A DNA stretch of 64,000 bases from Corynebacterium resistens DSM 45100 (GCF_000177535.2 NC_015673.1:1612001-1676000); one strand, 5' to 3'; positions 8,940-17,851 are shown, counted from the first letter of the stretch. A program made the numbers and translations. Notes: generated by a model from the sequence alone, not told the origin.

Positions 8940-9257
8940 CTACCTGGAAACTTGCCGAGGAGACACGAACGCGCCGCAATCTTGCGTATTGAGTTGTAGC
9001 TGCACTTCAAGCTGGTTGTTCTGGTGCAGTTGGAGCTTGGGCTCTTGTCGTTGGAGCTTGGGCTCTGACTGTTGAAGCTTAAGCTCTTGTCGTTGAAGCT
9101 TCGGCTCCTGGTTTGGAAGTTCCAGCTCCTGGTGTTGTAGCTTCGGGGTTAGCTGCGGAAATTCCGCCACCAGCTGCGACTCAAAGAGCTTGAACTCCGC
9201 TAGTCGTAACTCATCAAACTTGAGTTCAAACCGCTTAAACTCTGCGTACTCAAACAC
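8940..9257 (-). CDS. Small Q/E/K/L-rich repeat protein, unknown function
   Basis: A 105-residue protein starting at a GTG (9257) with GAGAGGAGG 6 nt upstream, one of the best ribosome sites in the window, which argues that it is translated. Residues 5-33 run in five-residue steps (AEFKR, FELKF, DELRL, AEFKL, FESQL) like a loose pentapeptide-repeat or amphipathic pattern. Residues 38-79 hold three 14-residue repeats, each opening PKLQ[HR]QE. No signal peptide, membrane helix or catalytic motif is seen. It could form a coiled or beta-solenoid-like binding surface. No family is recognised. Its neighbour, in the same direction, is rtcB, but a strong terminator lies between them. Confidence 0.55.
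   Translation of the reverse strand: MFEYAEFKRFELKFDELRLAEFKLFESQLVAEFPQLTPKLQHQELELPNQEPKLQRQELKLQQSEPKLQRQEPKLQLHQNNQLEVQLQLNTQDCGAFVSPRQVSR
9021..9146 (-). repeat. 42-bp tandem repeat encoding three 14-residue units
   Basis: Three in-frame 42-bp units within the small repeat protein. The DNA also shows shorter internal repetition (TTGGAGCTTGGGCTCTTGTC-like), so slippage could change the copy number without breaking the frame. Confidence 0.75.
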
Positions 9258-9291
9258 GGCGCGCCTCCTCTCTTAAAACTCGGCTGTTCTC

Positions 9292-9313
9292 AGCGCTACC
9301 TCTTTGTAGCGCT
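9292..9313. promoter_or_regulatory. Short perfect hairpin in the leader of the repeat-protein gene
   Basis: AGCGCTAC and GTAGCGCT form an 8-bp perfect stem with a 6-nt loop, about 35 nt upstream of the GTG start at 9257. It may be an operator or an element of the 5' leader. Confidence 0.35.
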
Positions 9314-9460
9314 CGACCATCCACTGAAGCTAGGCCAATCCCCTGCGAACTGACAAGGGGTGTAATAAACGGGGGTGGTGATTCTGATTTGCACACCGCG
9401 CTTGATCGAGCTTTAAACCGGTGCATTTCTTTGCCCTATACTCGTGTACTTTCTGGATGC

Positions 9461-9569
9461 GTTCATCTCGTTCCGCAAATCGAACAATGGCCGCCCACGG
9501 CTCCCGCGAAGCATAACGAAACGCACCAAAAAGCGCGTGAAACGGTCATCTCATTCTGCAAATCCGACC
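9461..9569. repeat. Dispersed hairpin repeat: one right half-copy and one full copy
   Basis: The full copy at 9506-9569 differs from the 6892 copies by a few bases (GCATAACG for GCAGAACG; GCGTGAAACGG for GCGTAAAACGG). A lone right arm (TCATCTCGTTCCGCAAATCG) lies at 9464-9483, 20 bp before it. Confidence 0.75.
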
Positions 9570-9614
9570 TTGGAGGTGCGGTTTCAGATCGTAAGGCGTA
9601 AAGAGAATGTTGGG

Positions 9615-9728
9615 GCGCGGGTGCAGATCTTCAGGCACGCAGGGAAGGCTCAAGCGCGGGCGCAAATCTTCAGGCGTGCAGAGAGTACTCGAGCGCGGGC
9701 GCTGAAAATTCGGAAAACCGAAAATGCG
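9615..9728. repeat. 39-bp imperfect tandem repeat, three units
   Basis: Units begin with GCGCGGG at 9615, 9654 and 9693. On the plus strand they read as a 13-residue repeat in a weak frame with no ribosome site, so I treat the array as non-coding. Confidence 0.65.
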
Positions 9729-9768
9729 AAAACTCCCAGCTCGGCGCGATAATCGCCGAAGCTGAGAG
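9729..9768 (-). terminator. Rho-independent terminator after tRNA-Glu
   Basis: On the minus strand CTCTCAGCTTCGGCG pairs with CGCGCCGAGCTGGGAG around a short A/T loop and is followed by TTTTCGCATTTT. It lies 12 nt past the 3' end of the tRNA-Glu gene. Confidence 0.8.
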
Positions 9769-9779
9769 TTTATGATTTG

Positions 9780-9852
9780 TACCCCGTACGGGATTTGAAC
9801 CCGTGTTACCGGCGTGAGAGGCCGGCGTCCTAGGCCGCTAGACGAACGGGGC
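9780..9852 (-). tRNA. tRNA-Glu (anticodon CTC)
   Basis: A 73-nt cloverleaf with GCCGGCCTCTCACGCCGGT as anticodon arm (CTC), T-arm GGGTTCAAATCCC, acceptor GCCCCGT/ACGGGGT and discriminator A. CCA is not encoded. It is downstream of gltX and tRNA-Gln in the same direction. Confidence 0.95.
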
Positions 9853-9951
9853 ATTAGGACTGTGAAGCATGCACCTGAACCTGATTTAACCTAATAAACC
9901 AGTAAAATTTCTTGCCGGACTAGACGACAAGAATGGAAGCAATTTTCACTG

Positions 9952-10023
9952 CTGGCCTACCAGGACTCGAACCTAGAATGACGGTACCAGAAACCGTAGT
10001 GTTGCCAATTACACCATAGGCCA
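9952..10023 (-). tRNA. tRNA-Gln (anticodon CTG)
   Basis: A 72-nt cloverleaf with a fully paired acceptor stem (TGGCCTA/TAGGCCA; the first T is at 10023), anticodon loop TTCTGGT and T-arm GGTTCGAGTCC. It sits 138 bp after gltX. The neighbouring gltX and distant gatB fit tRNA-Gln being charged with Glu first and then amidated. Confidence 0.95.
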
Positions 10024-10161
10024 ATCGTAAACGCTGGAAGCATATGATTCGGATGATGGAAACATCACCGGATACATTCCCTGCGCAACGAGAAACAATA
10101 TAACCAGACCTGCGCAGCGGAATCAAATCCGCTGGTCAGGAAGCTTTCCCTAGCCCAAGCG

Positions 10162-11652
10162 CTACTGCGCCGCGGGGAACGGGGTCACGGACTGTGCCTT
10201 GCGCAGACGCGCCAGCGTTGAGTCCTTGCCCAACAACTCCATGGACTCAAACAGTGGAGGGCTGACCGCCGCGCCAGAGATCGCCACGCGCAGCGCTCCG
10301 TATGCCTTCCGTGGCTTCAGCTCCATCTCCTCAATCAGCTTCCCCTGCAGGGCCTTCTCGATGACGTCGGTCTTGAAGTCCTCGTCCGCGATAGCCTCTA
10401 ACTGCTCGATGGAAACCTGCAGGACCTCAACCGCATCCTCCTTCAAGTTCTTCCGGGCAGACTTTTCGTCGAGCTGCAGGGCGTCATCACTAGTGACCAA
10501 GAAGCGCAGCAAACCGTCAGCGTCGCCGAGAACCTTGATGCGTGTCTGGACCAGCTCTGCGGCGAATGCGAACTTGTCAGCTGGGTAATCGGCCGGGAAG
10601 TCCTTGTACTCCTCTAGGTACTCGCGGAGGCGAACGGTGAAGTCATCCAGCTCTAGCAGTCGGATGTGATCCGCGTTGATCGCCTCGAGCTTCTTCTGAT
10701 CGAAGCGCGCCGGATTCGGCTTAACGTCCGCAATGTCGAAGTTGTCGATAAGCTGCTGCATCGTGAAGATGTCCTCATCGGCAGACAGTGACCAGCCCAG
10801 CAGCGACAGGTAGTTCAGCATGCCCTCGGGGATGATGCCGTTGTCGCGGTGATTGAACAGGTTGGACTCGGGATCGCGCTTGGAGAGTTTCTTGTTGCCC
10901 TCCCCCATCACGAACGGCAGGTGACCGAAGGTCGGCACCGCCTCGGCCACACCAACGCGCACCAGTGCCTCGTACAGCGCGATCTGGCGCGGGGTGGAAG
11001 GCAGCAAGTCCTCACCGCGCAGCACGTGAGTAATACGCATCAGGGCATCATCGACCGGGTTAACCAACGTGTACAGTGGCTGGCCGTTGGAGCGCGCAAC
11101 CACGAAGTCCGGCACTGTCTTGCCATCCACAGTCATCTCGCCACGCACCAGATCGTTCCACTGGTACACGCGATTATCGGGCATGCGGAGACGCCAGACT
11201 GGCTCACGCCCCTCGGCTTTGAATGCCTCAATCTGCTCGTCTGTGAGGTCGCGATCGAAATTGTCATACCCCAGCTTCGGATCGCGACCGGCAGCCTTGT
11301 GGCGCTCCTCCACTTCCTCGGCCGTGGAGTACGCCGGGTACACATCGCCAGAAGCCTTTAGTTTTTCCAAAACTTCCGCGTAAATATCCATACGCTGCGA
11401 CTGGCGGTACGGCTCGTGCGGACCGCCAACCTCAATGCCTTCATCCCAGCTCAGGTTCAGCCACTTCAGGGAATCAATGATTGCCTGGTAACTCTCCTCG
11501 CTATCGCGCTTGGCATCCGTATCTTCAATACGAAAAATCAATTTGCCACCAGTGTGGCGGGCATACGCCCAGTTGAACAAGGCTGTGCGCACCATGCCAA
11601 CGTGGGGGGTACCGGTGGGCGATGGGCAGAAACGAACACGTACTTCACTCAT
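10162..11652 (-). CDS. gltX: Glutamyl-tRNA synthetase
   Basis: A 496-residue class I synthetase. The HIGH-type motif is [10 protein letters not shown] (about residues 10-19), the KMSKS-type motif is KLSKR (near 260), and [10 protein letters not shown] near 40 is a GluRS signature. It charges tRNA-Glu; in actinobacteria it is usually non-discriminating and also loads tRNA-Gln with Glu, which GatCAB then amidates. gatB at the right end of the window supports that route. The start ATG at 11652 begins the standard [14 protein letters not shown] opening. Two tRNA genes for the same pathway lie directly downstream. Confidence 0.97.
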   Translation of the reverse strand: MSEVRVRFCPSPTGTPHVGMVRTALFNWAYARHTGGKLIFRIEDTDAKRDSEESYQAIIDSLKWLNLSWDEGIEVGGPHEPYRQSQRMDIYAEVLEKLKASGDVYPAYSTAEEVEERHKAAGRDPKLGYDNFDRDLTDEQIEAFKAEGREPVWRLRMPDNRVYQWNDLVRGEMTVDGKTVPDFVVARSNGQPLYTLVNPVDDALMRITHVLRGEDLLPSTPRQIALYEALVRVGVAEAVPTFGHLPFVMGEGNKKLSKRDPESNLFNHRDNGIIPEGMLNYLSLLGWSLSADEDIFTMQQLIDNFDIADVKPNPARFDQKKLEAINADHIRLLELDDFTVRLREYLEEYKDFPADYPADKFAFAAELVQTRIKVLGDADGLLRFLVTSDDALQLDEKSARKNLKEDAVEVLQVSIEQLEAIADEDFKTDVIEKALQGKLIEEMELKPRKAYGALRVAISGAAVSPPLFESMELLGKDSTLARLRKAQSVTPFPAAQ

Positions 11653-11870
11653 GGGTCAATAGTTTACCCACGGTCACCGACAACGCTGGTGCGGGGCGTG
11701 CTAGCTATAGCTACTCCGCGCTAAGGCGAGGCCCAGTTGCAATTCGTCAGCACCAAGCCGGCGAAACTGCGGCATCCTCCGCCTGCGACACCGGGAAAAT
11801 ACACCCGGCGAATATTCCAATACTCCGGCCTTGCCCCCTACACAGGACCTACACCGGCCCTACGCGAGTG

Positions 11871-12923
11871 CTATTTGTGCTGGCGCGAGAGGAACGACCA
11901 CACAAACCAGGGCACGTTGATACGGTCACTCTCCCAGCGGTGCCAACCGCCCTCAATCCGTACCGACTTGGTCTCCGCGCGGCACCCGGAAAATTGCCGC
12001 GCCACTGTTCCCTTCGCCGGTCGAGACGAACGAATCTGCGCAGCGCGGCAACCGTTACGAGCACCCACCCGGTGGAACATTTCGACCATCGAGTAGTACC
12101 GCATGCCATTACGCGCCCCACCATCAATCCGCATTTGGGGATCGCCAGATTGGTGAATAAGCATCGTCGGCACGCGCCCTGCTGCACATCCCCGATACTG
12201 CGGCGTGTAATACGCTCCGGAGACTCCCACTACTCCAGCCACCAAATCCGGCGCTTGGCACGCCATGTTCAGCGCCATTCCACCACCATTGGAGAACCCA
12301 GTGGCGTAGATTCGCTTCCAATCCAGCGCATGCTCCTTGGACACACGGCGTAGGGCCTGCCGCGCAAATCGCACGTCCTCGCCGCGATGGGTGCGGGCGT
12401 ATGTTGGTCCTTCCCACGATCTATCGACGCCCTGCGGGTAGACCACAATCGCCTTCGCTCGAGCCGCCACGCCTTCCAATCCTGCGTTAGTTGCGAAGTT
12501 CTCCGCGTACTGATTATGAGCATGAAACGCCAACACAACTGGCAACGGCTTATTGCGAGGCACGCCGGTAGGAATTGCGACCAATACTCGTCGCTTTCGC
12601 CCAGTAGAGGTGCGCAGCTCGTACGTCCGATGAGTGTAGCCGGCGGTGCGCTTCAGGCGACCAGTTGTGTGTGCTGCTTGTTTGACCGCGGATTCCCCAT
12701 TTCGTGCGGAAGCGTGCTGGCCCGCAGACCATGGAACCTGCCCGCTCGCAACATGGCCCACGGACTCGGCATTTTGCGATACAGCATGATCGGAGTGCAT
12801 CGCGGGTGCCATTATGGTGAACACCACCGCCATTCCTAGGAAAACGACGGTAGCGGCGCGACTCACCGTGCCGCGCGCGCCAGCCTCATGGCCTTCATTC
12901 CGCTTTGTACCGGAAACGCTCAT
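11871..12923 (-). CDS. Secreted PHB-depolymerase/feruloyl-esterase-like hydrolase (copy 1)
   Basis: A 350-residue alpha/beta hydrolase. The ATG at 12923 follows AGAGG; the frame upstream to 13115 lacks a site. A hydrophobic segment (ATVVFLGMAVVFTIMAP, about residues 25-41) is a signal peptide or anchor. The nucleophile elbow is GFSNGGG, the acid probably Asp in HQSGDPQMR, and the histidine in GGWHRWES. The YPQGVDRSWEG region is typical of the LpqC/COG3509 esterases, which cleave polyester or aromatic ester bonds. It is the last of three adjacent paralogues in the same direction and likely arose by tandem duplication. The real substrate is unknown. Confidence 0.8.
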   Translation of the reverse strand: MSVSGTKRNEGHEAGARGTVSRAATVVFLGMAVVFTIMAPAMHSDHAVSQNAESVGHVASGQVPWSAGQHASARNGESAVKQAAHTTGRLKRTAGYTHRTYELRTSTGRKRRVLVAIPTGVPRNKPLPVVLAFHAHNQYAENFATNAGLEGVAARAKAIVVYPQGVDRSWEGPTYARTHRGEDVRFARQALRRVSKEHALDWKRIYATGFSNGGGMALNMACQAPDLVAGVVGVSGAYYTPQYRGCAAGRVPTMLIHQSGDPQMRIDGGARNGMRYYSMVEMFHRVGARNGCRAAQIRSSRPAKGTVARQFSGCRAETKSVRIEGGWHRWESDRINVPWFVWSFLSRQHK

Positions 12924-12996
12924 GAAGCCTCTTATGAAGCTAGGAACACTATTTAAGTTATGAAAAATGCGGGTAAAGCTCACGTACGGTTCTAAC

Positions 12997-14136
12997 TTAC
13001 TTACTCTGGCGGGAAAGGAAAGACCAAGACTCCTGCGCGGCGCTTGGATTGGATGGGTACCACGTGTGGGTGCCACCTGAAACCTTCTTGACATGGGTTT
13101 CAGCAGAGCAGCCACTAAATGTGTAGGTCGTCACGCTTCCGTTGTAGCTCTCTTGAGGCGCACCGTAGGTAAAGCAACCATTGCGATCACCAACTAGCTT
13201 GTGCATTTCACTGATCGAACGGAAAGGCGCACCATGGCGGGTACCACCTTCGTAGCGAACGATGTCATCGCGCGTTCCATGGATGATCAAGGTTGGAACT
13301 TTGCCAGACGCACAATTGGAGTACGTCGGGTTGTAGTACGCGCCGGATACACCAACCACACCCGCCATCAAATCAGGGGCTTGGCACGCAAGAGCGAGGG
13401 CCATGCCACCACCGTTAGACAAACCGGTTGCGTATACGCGGGAACGATCGGCCTTGCCCTCATTGGCAAGCGTACGAACAATTTCGCGGACGAATGCCAC
13501 ATCCTGACCACGTGACGTAGCGGCATAGGGCGCCCCTTCCCAGGCATTATTGCGCCCCTGCGGGTACACGATGATCGCATCAGAACCTGCACCCGTACCT
13601 TCCAACGCAGCATAACCACGTGCCTTTGCTGCACTGTGTTGCCAGCCCGAGAACATAAAGACCACGGGCAAGTTCTTTGTCTTCCCTGAAGACGGCATCT
13701 TCACGATGGCACTGCGGGATGCACCATTGACATTGAAGGTGCGCGTCTGAGCGTCCCCACTCTGAGTTCCTGGGATGTTTGGAATGCTTGGCAACGGTGC
13801 ACTTCCGCCACCATTGAAGATCTGCAACAGGCCGTTGATGAACTCCAAAATCTGGCGCAGTTGCAGCATGAAGTTGCCACCAGAACCAAGGCTACCGGTA
13901 GCGCTGCTAGCCCCGGGAGAGGTCTGCGCGGTAGCCGAAGGGGTTACATGATTGATGAGATCGGGGGCGTCATTACTAGGAACCACAGCGAAAGCAACAG
14001 CGGCCGTAGCTGCCATGAAACCGGTAGCTACACGGCGGGCGTGGCGCCGGAACGAAGTAACCGCTGGGCGCGCGGCGGGAGTGACCGGAGAAGGAGTCAC
14101 AGCAGCGCCGGGCTGAGAAGACTGAGAGTTTTGCAC
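12997..14136 (-). CDS. Secreted PHB-depolymerase/feruloyl-esterase-like hydrolase (copy 2)
   Basis: A 379-residue paralogue of its neighbours. A twin-arginine-like FRRHARR precedes the hydrophobic GFMAATAAVAFAVV (about residues 38-52). The nucleophile elbow is GLSNGGG, the acid Asp in HGTRDDIVR, and the histidine in GGTHTWYP. YPQGRNNAWEG and DLMAGVVGVSGAYYNP are shared with copy 1 almost word for word. The start is taken as GTG at 14136; no strong ribosome site is seen, so the exact N terminus is uncertain. The spacing to copy 1 is 73 bp and to copy 3 is 80 bp, so one transcript or three are possible. Confidence 0.8.
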   Translation of the reverse strand: MQNSQSSQPGAAVTPSPVTPAARPAVTSFRRHARRVATGFMAATAAVAFAVVPSNDAPDLINHVTPSATAQTSPGASSATGSLGSGGNFMLQLRQILEFINGLLQIFNGGGSAPLPSIPNIPGTQSGDAQTRTFNVNGASRSAIVKMPSSGKTKNLPVVFMFSGWQHSAAKARGYAALEGTGAGSDAIIVYPQGRNNAWEGAPYAATSRGQDVAFVREIVRTLANEGKADRSRVYATGLSNGGGMALALACQAPDLMAGVVGVSGAYYNPTYSNCASGKVPTLIIHGTRDDIVRYEGGTRHGAPFRSISEMHKLVGDRNGCFTYGAPQESYNGSVTTYTFSGCSAETHVKKVSGGTHTWYPSNPSAAQESWSFLSRQSK

Positions 14137-14216
14137 AGATGGAATCTACCCCACCGTGACTATAAAAGTCCAGTCTCTAGAGAAAATATTTCTGAATAAG
14201 TTTTTGTATGCCGAGA

Positions 14217-15410
14217 TTATCGGTGTTGACGTGCGAGGAAGTTCCAAACCTCGTTGGCAACGTCCGGGGTGAAGTACCAATTGTGCCCTTGGTCATTAAT
14301 CCGCCAGAAGACCGTCTCCTTTGCACATCCGGGGTACCCAAACTGAGTCGTGTTGCCGGGTTTTTGCTCAACAACTGGGCGCGGGGCGCACAGATTTCGT
14401 TTGGCGGCACTATCGGCAACAACTGGCGCAGAGTGGTACGGCGCGCGGTGCAGCTGGCCTCCATCGAAATGGGTCAGCTCATCGTGTGCGCCATGGATGA
14501 TGAACGTCGGCACGGGGCCCGGCGCACAATTTTCGATGACTGGGTTATAAAACGCGCCAGATACCGAAACCACGCCCGCTAGGAAATCCGGCGCCTGGCA
14601 CGCGAAGTTCACGGCAAATCCACCGCCGTTGGACATGCCGGCAGCATAGATGCGCTTGCGATCGACATTGAAGTGAGCATCGAGCTCGTTCACAATCTGG
14701 CGCGCAAACGCCACATCGCCACCACGTGGGGTTACGGAATATGGGGCTCCTTCCCATGCATATTCGACGCCCGCCGGGTAAACCACGATCGCTTCATTGG
14801 CGGCACCGGTGTTTGAAAATCGAGAGTAGTTGCGGAAGTTTTCAGGGCTGTCGTGCCAACCACCAAAACCGAAGAGGACAGGCGCGGAGCGCGCGGGATT
14901 GTAGTTCTTCGTGACACTGACAATCGCGCGACGCTTGTGGCCGTTCGGAAGTGTGAATTCGACGTTGACCGCTTCGCCGGGCTTGGCTCTGGTGACGTTG
15001 GAGTGCGCGTGCGGGCCAGGGGCGGGGTGCCGAGTTGGGTGGGGTGCCGGTTTAGGTGCTGGCGAGGGGCGCTGGCCGGCAGGTGGTGCTGGTGGCGCTG
15101 GGAGCTGCGCAGCGGGTGGTGCTGGATTTTGTACTGCCGGGCGCTGTGCTGACTTCGGTGCGGGGTGTCGGGCCTGGCGTGGTCCTGGAGCTGGGCGTGA
15201 ACCGGGGTGATTTTCAGGCGCCGGTGCAGTTCCCGGTGCAGGTGTGGCGGAGGCGCTGGGGAGTGCGGAATGTGGCGTCGAAATGCCAGCAACCACCAGC
15301 CCCAGCAACATCATTCCGACTAAAAACGGCCATGCGACCGAGTGGTCGGTAGGGCGCGAGCGGGAGCGACTGAAGGCACGGGCAAGCTTAACAAAATCCT
15401 CAAAAATCAC
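14217..15410 (-). CDS. Secreted PHB-depolymerase/feruloyl-esterase-like hydrolase with Pro/Ala linker (copy 3)
   Basis: A 397-residue paralogue. Residues 25-45 (VAWPFLVGMMLLGLVVAG) form a membrane anchor or signal peptide, followed by about 95 residues very rich in Pro and Ala that look like a wall-spanning spacer. The catalytic domain follows: elbow GMSNGGG, acid Asp in HGAHDELTH, histidine in DQGHNWYF. The linker is absent from copies 1 and 2. The arrangement suggests an enzyme that stays attached to the envelope and reaches through it. It is the first gene of the tandem trio. Confidence 0.8.
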   Translation of the reverse strand: MIFEDFVKLARAFSRSRSRPTDHSVAWPFLVGMMLLGLVVAGISTPHSALPSASATPAPGTAPAPENHPGSRPAPGPRQARHPAPKSAQRPAVQNPAPPAAQLPAPPAPPAGQRPSPAPKPAPHPTRHPAPGPHAHSNVTRAKPGEAVNVEFTLPNGHKRRAIVSVTKNYNPARSAPVLFGFGGWHDSPENFRNYSRFSNTGAANEAIVVYPAGVEYAWEGAPYSVTPRGGDVAFARQIVNELDAHFNVDRKRIYAAGMSNGGGFAVNFACQAPDFLAGVVSVSGAFYNPVIENCAPGPVPTFIIHGAHDELTHFDGGQLHRAPYHSAPVVADSAAKRNLCAPRPVVEQKPGNTTQFGYPGCAKETVFWRINDQGHNWYFTPDVANEVWNFLARQHR

Positions 15411-15414
15411 TTAT

Positions 15415-15437
15415 GTAACATTAGTAACAATTGTCAC
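15415..15437 (-). promoter_or_regulatory. Possible operator upstream of the esterase trio
   Basis: On the plus strand GTAAC is directly repeated with a 4-bp gap (GTAACATTAGTAAC) and overlaps the inverted repeat GTAACAATTGTCAC at 15424-15437, immediately upstream of the copy 3 start. Direct GTAAC repeats recall sites of the envelope regulator MtrA; that link is from memory and is tentative. Confidence 0.3.
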
Positions 15438-15497
15438 ATTTGCTGTAGCGGCGCGCGGGCGTGTCGCGGGGAACGGTCGGTTTATGGTGGATTCACC

Positions 15498-16868
15498 TCA
15501 AGAAGCTTCACCCGGCCCCGGCAACCACTCCCCTACAACCTCGAGCCCTTCGAGTGATTTATGATGCCAGGCCCAATCGCGTAGACCCCAAATAATGCGG
15601 GTGATCTGATCTGTACGGAAGCGGTTCTCTTTATGGATGCGGTTCATCAAGGTCTGACCACCGGAAAGGTCGTTGCTGGGGCGTTCCTCGCGGTTCCGAT
15701 CACCGATGTGCTGCCCGCTAGGAGGCAACAGCTGCTCGAAAGATTCGTGCTCCTCGAAAATCAATGCACCCCGATCAGGCCACGTGGCAACTTGAACGTG
15801 CGCAAACCCCTCCGTAGCGAGCATGCAACCAATGACGTATTCGAGCTGGATGCAGATTTCGTGGTAGCCGATAGCGAAGGTACATGCGCCGAGAGGAACT
15901 TCGTTTTCATCCCGCTCATTTTCATCCCCTTCATGCTCATCCCACTCATCGTCATCCCATTCATCACTTGGGTAACACTCGATGCCCGCCTCCCAGTTCG
16001 TCAGGAAATGATAAACGTCAATCAAGATGCCCACGCCATTAGCACAGTCCTCCGAGCCATCCTCGTCGATCACTGAGTCATTGGGCTTCTCTGCACAGCA
16101 TTCGTAGAGATAATCCGCGCACTCCCCCTTGAGCTCGAGAGCATCCTTAATCCGCTTGATCGGATAATCATCGATGCCGCTCATATTCTCTATGAGGACC
16201 ATGCCCCCAGTCGCGCGATACACCGCGACCGCAGCCTCGCAAAAACGCTTGACTTGGGTTTCCCACGGGTCCGCATCCTCCCCTCGCCGCCCCAACAGCA
16301 GGTTAAACTTCGATACCCCGGTGAGTTCGTGAATGCGGGTGACGGCGTCGATATGAGAAGGCGGCAACGGCTCGCGATGCAGCACGCCACGTTCGCCCGC
16401 GGCCATGTCGCCAGCCCAGAGATTCATGGCGATAAGCTGCAGGTTGTTGCTGTTGAGGAAATGCACGAGGCGGTCGATGTCACGCTCGGACGGGTCGGGG
16501 CGGTCGAACGGCCACCACATCTCGACGCGCAGGGGCGCGGTTGCGGTGGGGCGGTATTTTTCTTTCGCAGCGACGCCCATGCGCCAGCCTGCCTCGGTCG
16601 TGTGCGGGAAGCCGATCGAGATGTTGTGGGCGGTGATGTGTTCATTGGCGGGGTGAGGTGCGGGAGGGGTGTTTTCATTGGCTGAGTGAGGTGCCGGAGA
16701 AGTGTTCTTGGCGAGCATCGTGTGGGCGCCGTCAACGGTATTGACGCCATCTATCATGGGGGCGCCGTCAATCGCGGGGGCGCCGTCAACGGTATGCATC
16801 GAGGTGCCTCCGGTGGTTGAACTCGAAGGAGAACTGGTGTTTTGTGCTGGGCGATCCTCGTGACTCAT
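15498..16868 (-). CDS. Xylose-isomerase-like TIM-barrel protein (hydroxypyruvate-isomerase-like)
   Basis: A 456-residue protein. The first 80 residues are low complexity with short repeats (VDGAPAIDGAPMIDG; SPAPHSANEN/PPAPHPANEH). From about residue 85 the pattern of the AP-endonuclease-2/xylose-isomerase fold begins: MWWPFDRPDPSERDIDRLVH, LIAMNLWAGDMAAGERG, FNLLLGRRG, VLIENMSGIDDYP, GILIDVYHF, and YHEICIQLEYVIG. The Glu in VLIEN and the Asp in LIDVYH correspond to metal ligands of hydroxypyruvate isomerase. An acidic insert (DEWDDDEWDEHEGDENERDE) interrupts the barrel and stems from a tandemly repeated DNA stretch near 15906-15965. It stands alone with no sugar-utilisation genes beside it. 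The exact reaction is not known. Confidence 0.65.
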   Translation of the reverse strand: MSHEDRPAQNTSSPSSSTTGGTSMHTVDGAPAIDGAPMIDGVNTVDGAHTMLAKNTSPAPHSANENTPPAPHPANEHITAHNISIGFPHTTEAGWRMGVAAKEKYRPTATAPLRVEMWWPFDRPDPSERDIDRLVHFLNSNNLQLIAMNLWAGDMAAGERGVLHREPLPPSHIDAVTRIHELTGVSKFNLLLGRRGEDADPWETQVKRFCEAAVAVYRATGGMVLIENMSGIDDYPIKRIKDALELKGECADYLYECCAEKPNDSVIDEDGSEDCANGVGILIDVYHFLTNWEAGIECYPSDEWDDDEWDEHEGDENERDENEVPLGACTFAIGYHEICIQLEYVIGCMLATEGFAHVQVATWPDRGALIFEEHESFEQLLPPSGQHIGDRNREERPSNDLSGGQTLMNRIHKENRFRTDQITRIIWGLRDWAWHHKSLEGLEVVGEWLPGPGEAS

Positions 16869-17028
16869 GACGTTAGTGTGGCACAGAATGGGTGCCCGAA
16901 GATGGGAAAATGGGCTTGATTCTTACGGTTTGTGTTTATCCCGTTCTCCTCGCGCGGCATTGCGGCCGTTACGGCTGAATTCGCCCTGTGATCGTTACGC
17001 GTGGATTATCCCTGCAGTCACTACGGCT

Positions 17029-17095
17029 GGATTTGCAGAACGAAATGCGCCATCCAACGCATCAAATGCGCATCTCATTCTACTTTTCGAAATGT
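17029..17095. repeat. Dispersed hairpin repeat copy
   Basis: Left arm ATTTGCAGAACGAAATGCGC (17031-17050) and right arm GCGCATCTCATTCTACTTTT (17068-17087) pair over about 17 of 20 positions. This is the longest-armed copy in the window and has a 17-nt loop. Confidence 0.8.
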
Positions 17096-17167
17096 AGGCT
17101 CCCGCTGAGGGTCTTCCCGACACATGCTCCATGGTCACTCCTGGACAATTGCCTTGGGAACCTAACC

Positions 17168-17235
17168 GGCGCAATCCCCATCACCCCCACTGGCGCAATC
17201 CCCATCACCCCCACTGGCGCAATCCCCATCGGCAC
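17168..17235. repeat. 24-bp tandem repeat, nearly three units
   Basis: Units start at 17168, 17192 and 17216 with GGCGCAATCCCCATC. The repeat has no unique spacers, so it is not a CRISPR array. Confidence 0.85.
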
Positions 17236-17285
17236 AACCCTCCACATGCACTTCGCGCGATCTGGGTCAAGACTCTTTTCAAATG

Positions 17286-17323
17286 CTTGTGGAAAACCCG
17301 TGTTCGCCGGACATTTATCCACA
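17286..17323. promoter_or_regulatory. Pair of DnaA-box-like sequences
   Basis: TTATCCACA at 17315-17323 is a perfect consensus DnaA box. CTTGTGGAAAAC at 17286-17297 contains the relaxed box TTTTCCACA on the other strand. Two boxes are too few for an origin; they may be chance or a DnaA-binding regulatory spot. Confidence 0.35.
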
Positions 17324-17851
17324 TGATGGACATTACGCACTCCCCCGGCTATGCCCCGCGTGGTTAATTCAATAGCGGGGGTCGGGGTGCTCCGGAGGGG
17401 GTTATAAGGAGCGCCCCACGACAACCTGAGGCAAGATTCAAAAGGGGGGCGAGTGGCGTCGCTAATAGAAGAACCTTGGCCCGAGGCATGGCCAAGGGGA
17501 AAGCGGCGCGCGAAGTGAACGCGCGTCACGCGGCGTTTTGGGGTGCCGCAGAGCGCGATTGCGAACCGCCTTGGTCACTTTCCGCCGATGATCACGAGGT
17601 TGCGCGCTCATGCGATGGAACACGCCACGTTGGTACTGACCGGGTGGGCCGCAATGCACGTGCTTGGGCTACCAGTGTTTTGCAATGAAATGCCTGTTGA
17701 GGTGGCCAGCCGTACGAACAAGCGGGCGACTTCGGTATACGCTGTGCTGCATGTGAAATACGAGGGGCGGAAACTTTCATGCCACGCTGGATACAAATGC
17801 GCGCGAACTACGATTTAGCCGCCTGACTGGTTCACTTCCAGCGAGCGAGGG

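Larger units (their letters stand above)
16869..17851. other. Long intergenic region with repeats, no convincing gene
   Basis: About 980 bp. Open frames here lack ribosome sites and family signatures. It contains a hairpin repeat copy (17029-17095), a 24-bp triple repeat (17168-17235) and two DnaA-box-like sequences facing each other (17286-17323), listed separately. Confidence 0.5.

Noticed and set aside
9444..9752. 102-codon plus-strand frame with 13-residue repeats
   Set aside because: It begins in a hairpin repeat half-copy, has no ribosome site and the repeats are basic low-complexity DNA; treated as a non-coding tandem repeat.
17168..17235. Possible CRISPR array (24-bp units)
   Set aside because: The units are directly abutting with no unique spacers, and no cas genes are nearby.
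17476..17818. Short plus-strand frames (70 and 91 codons)
   Set aside because: They overlap in different frames, lack ribosome sites and resemble no known family.
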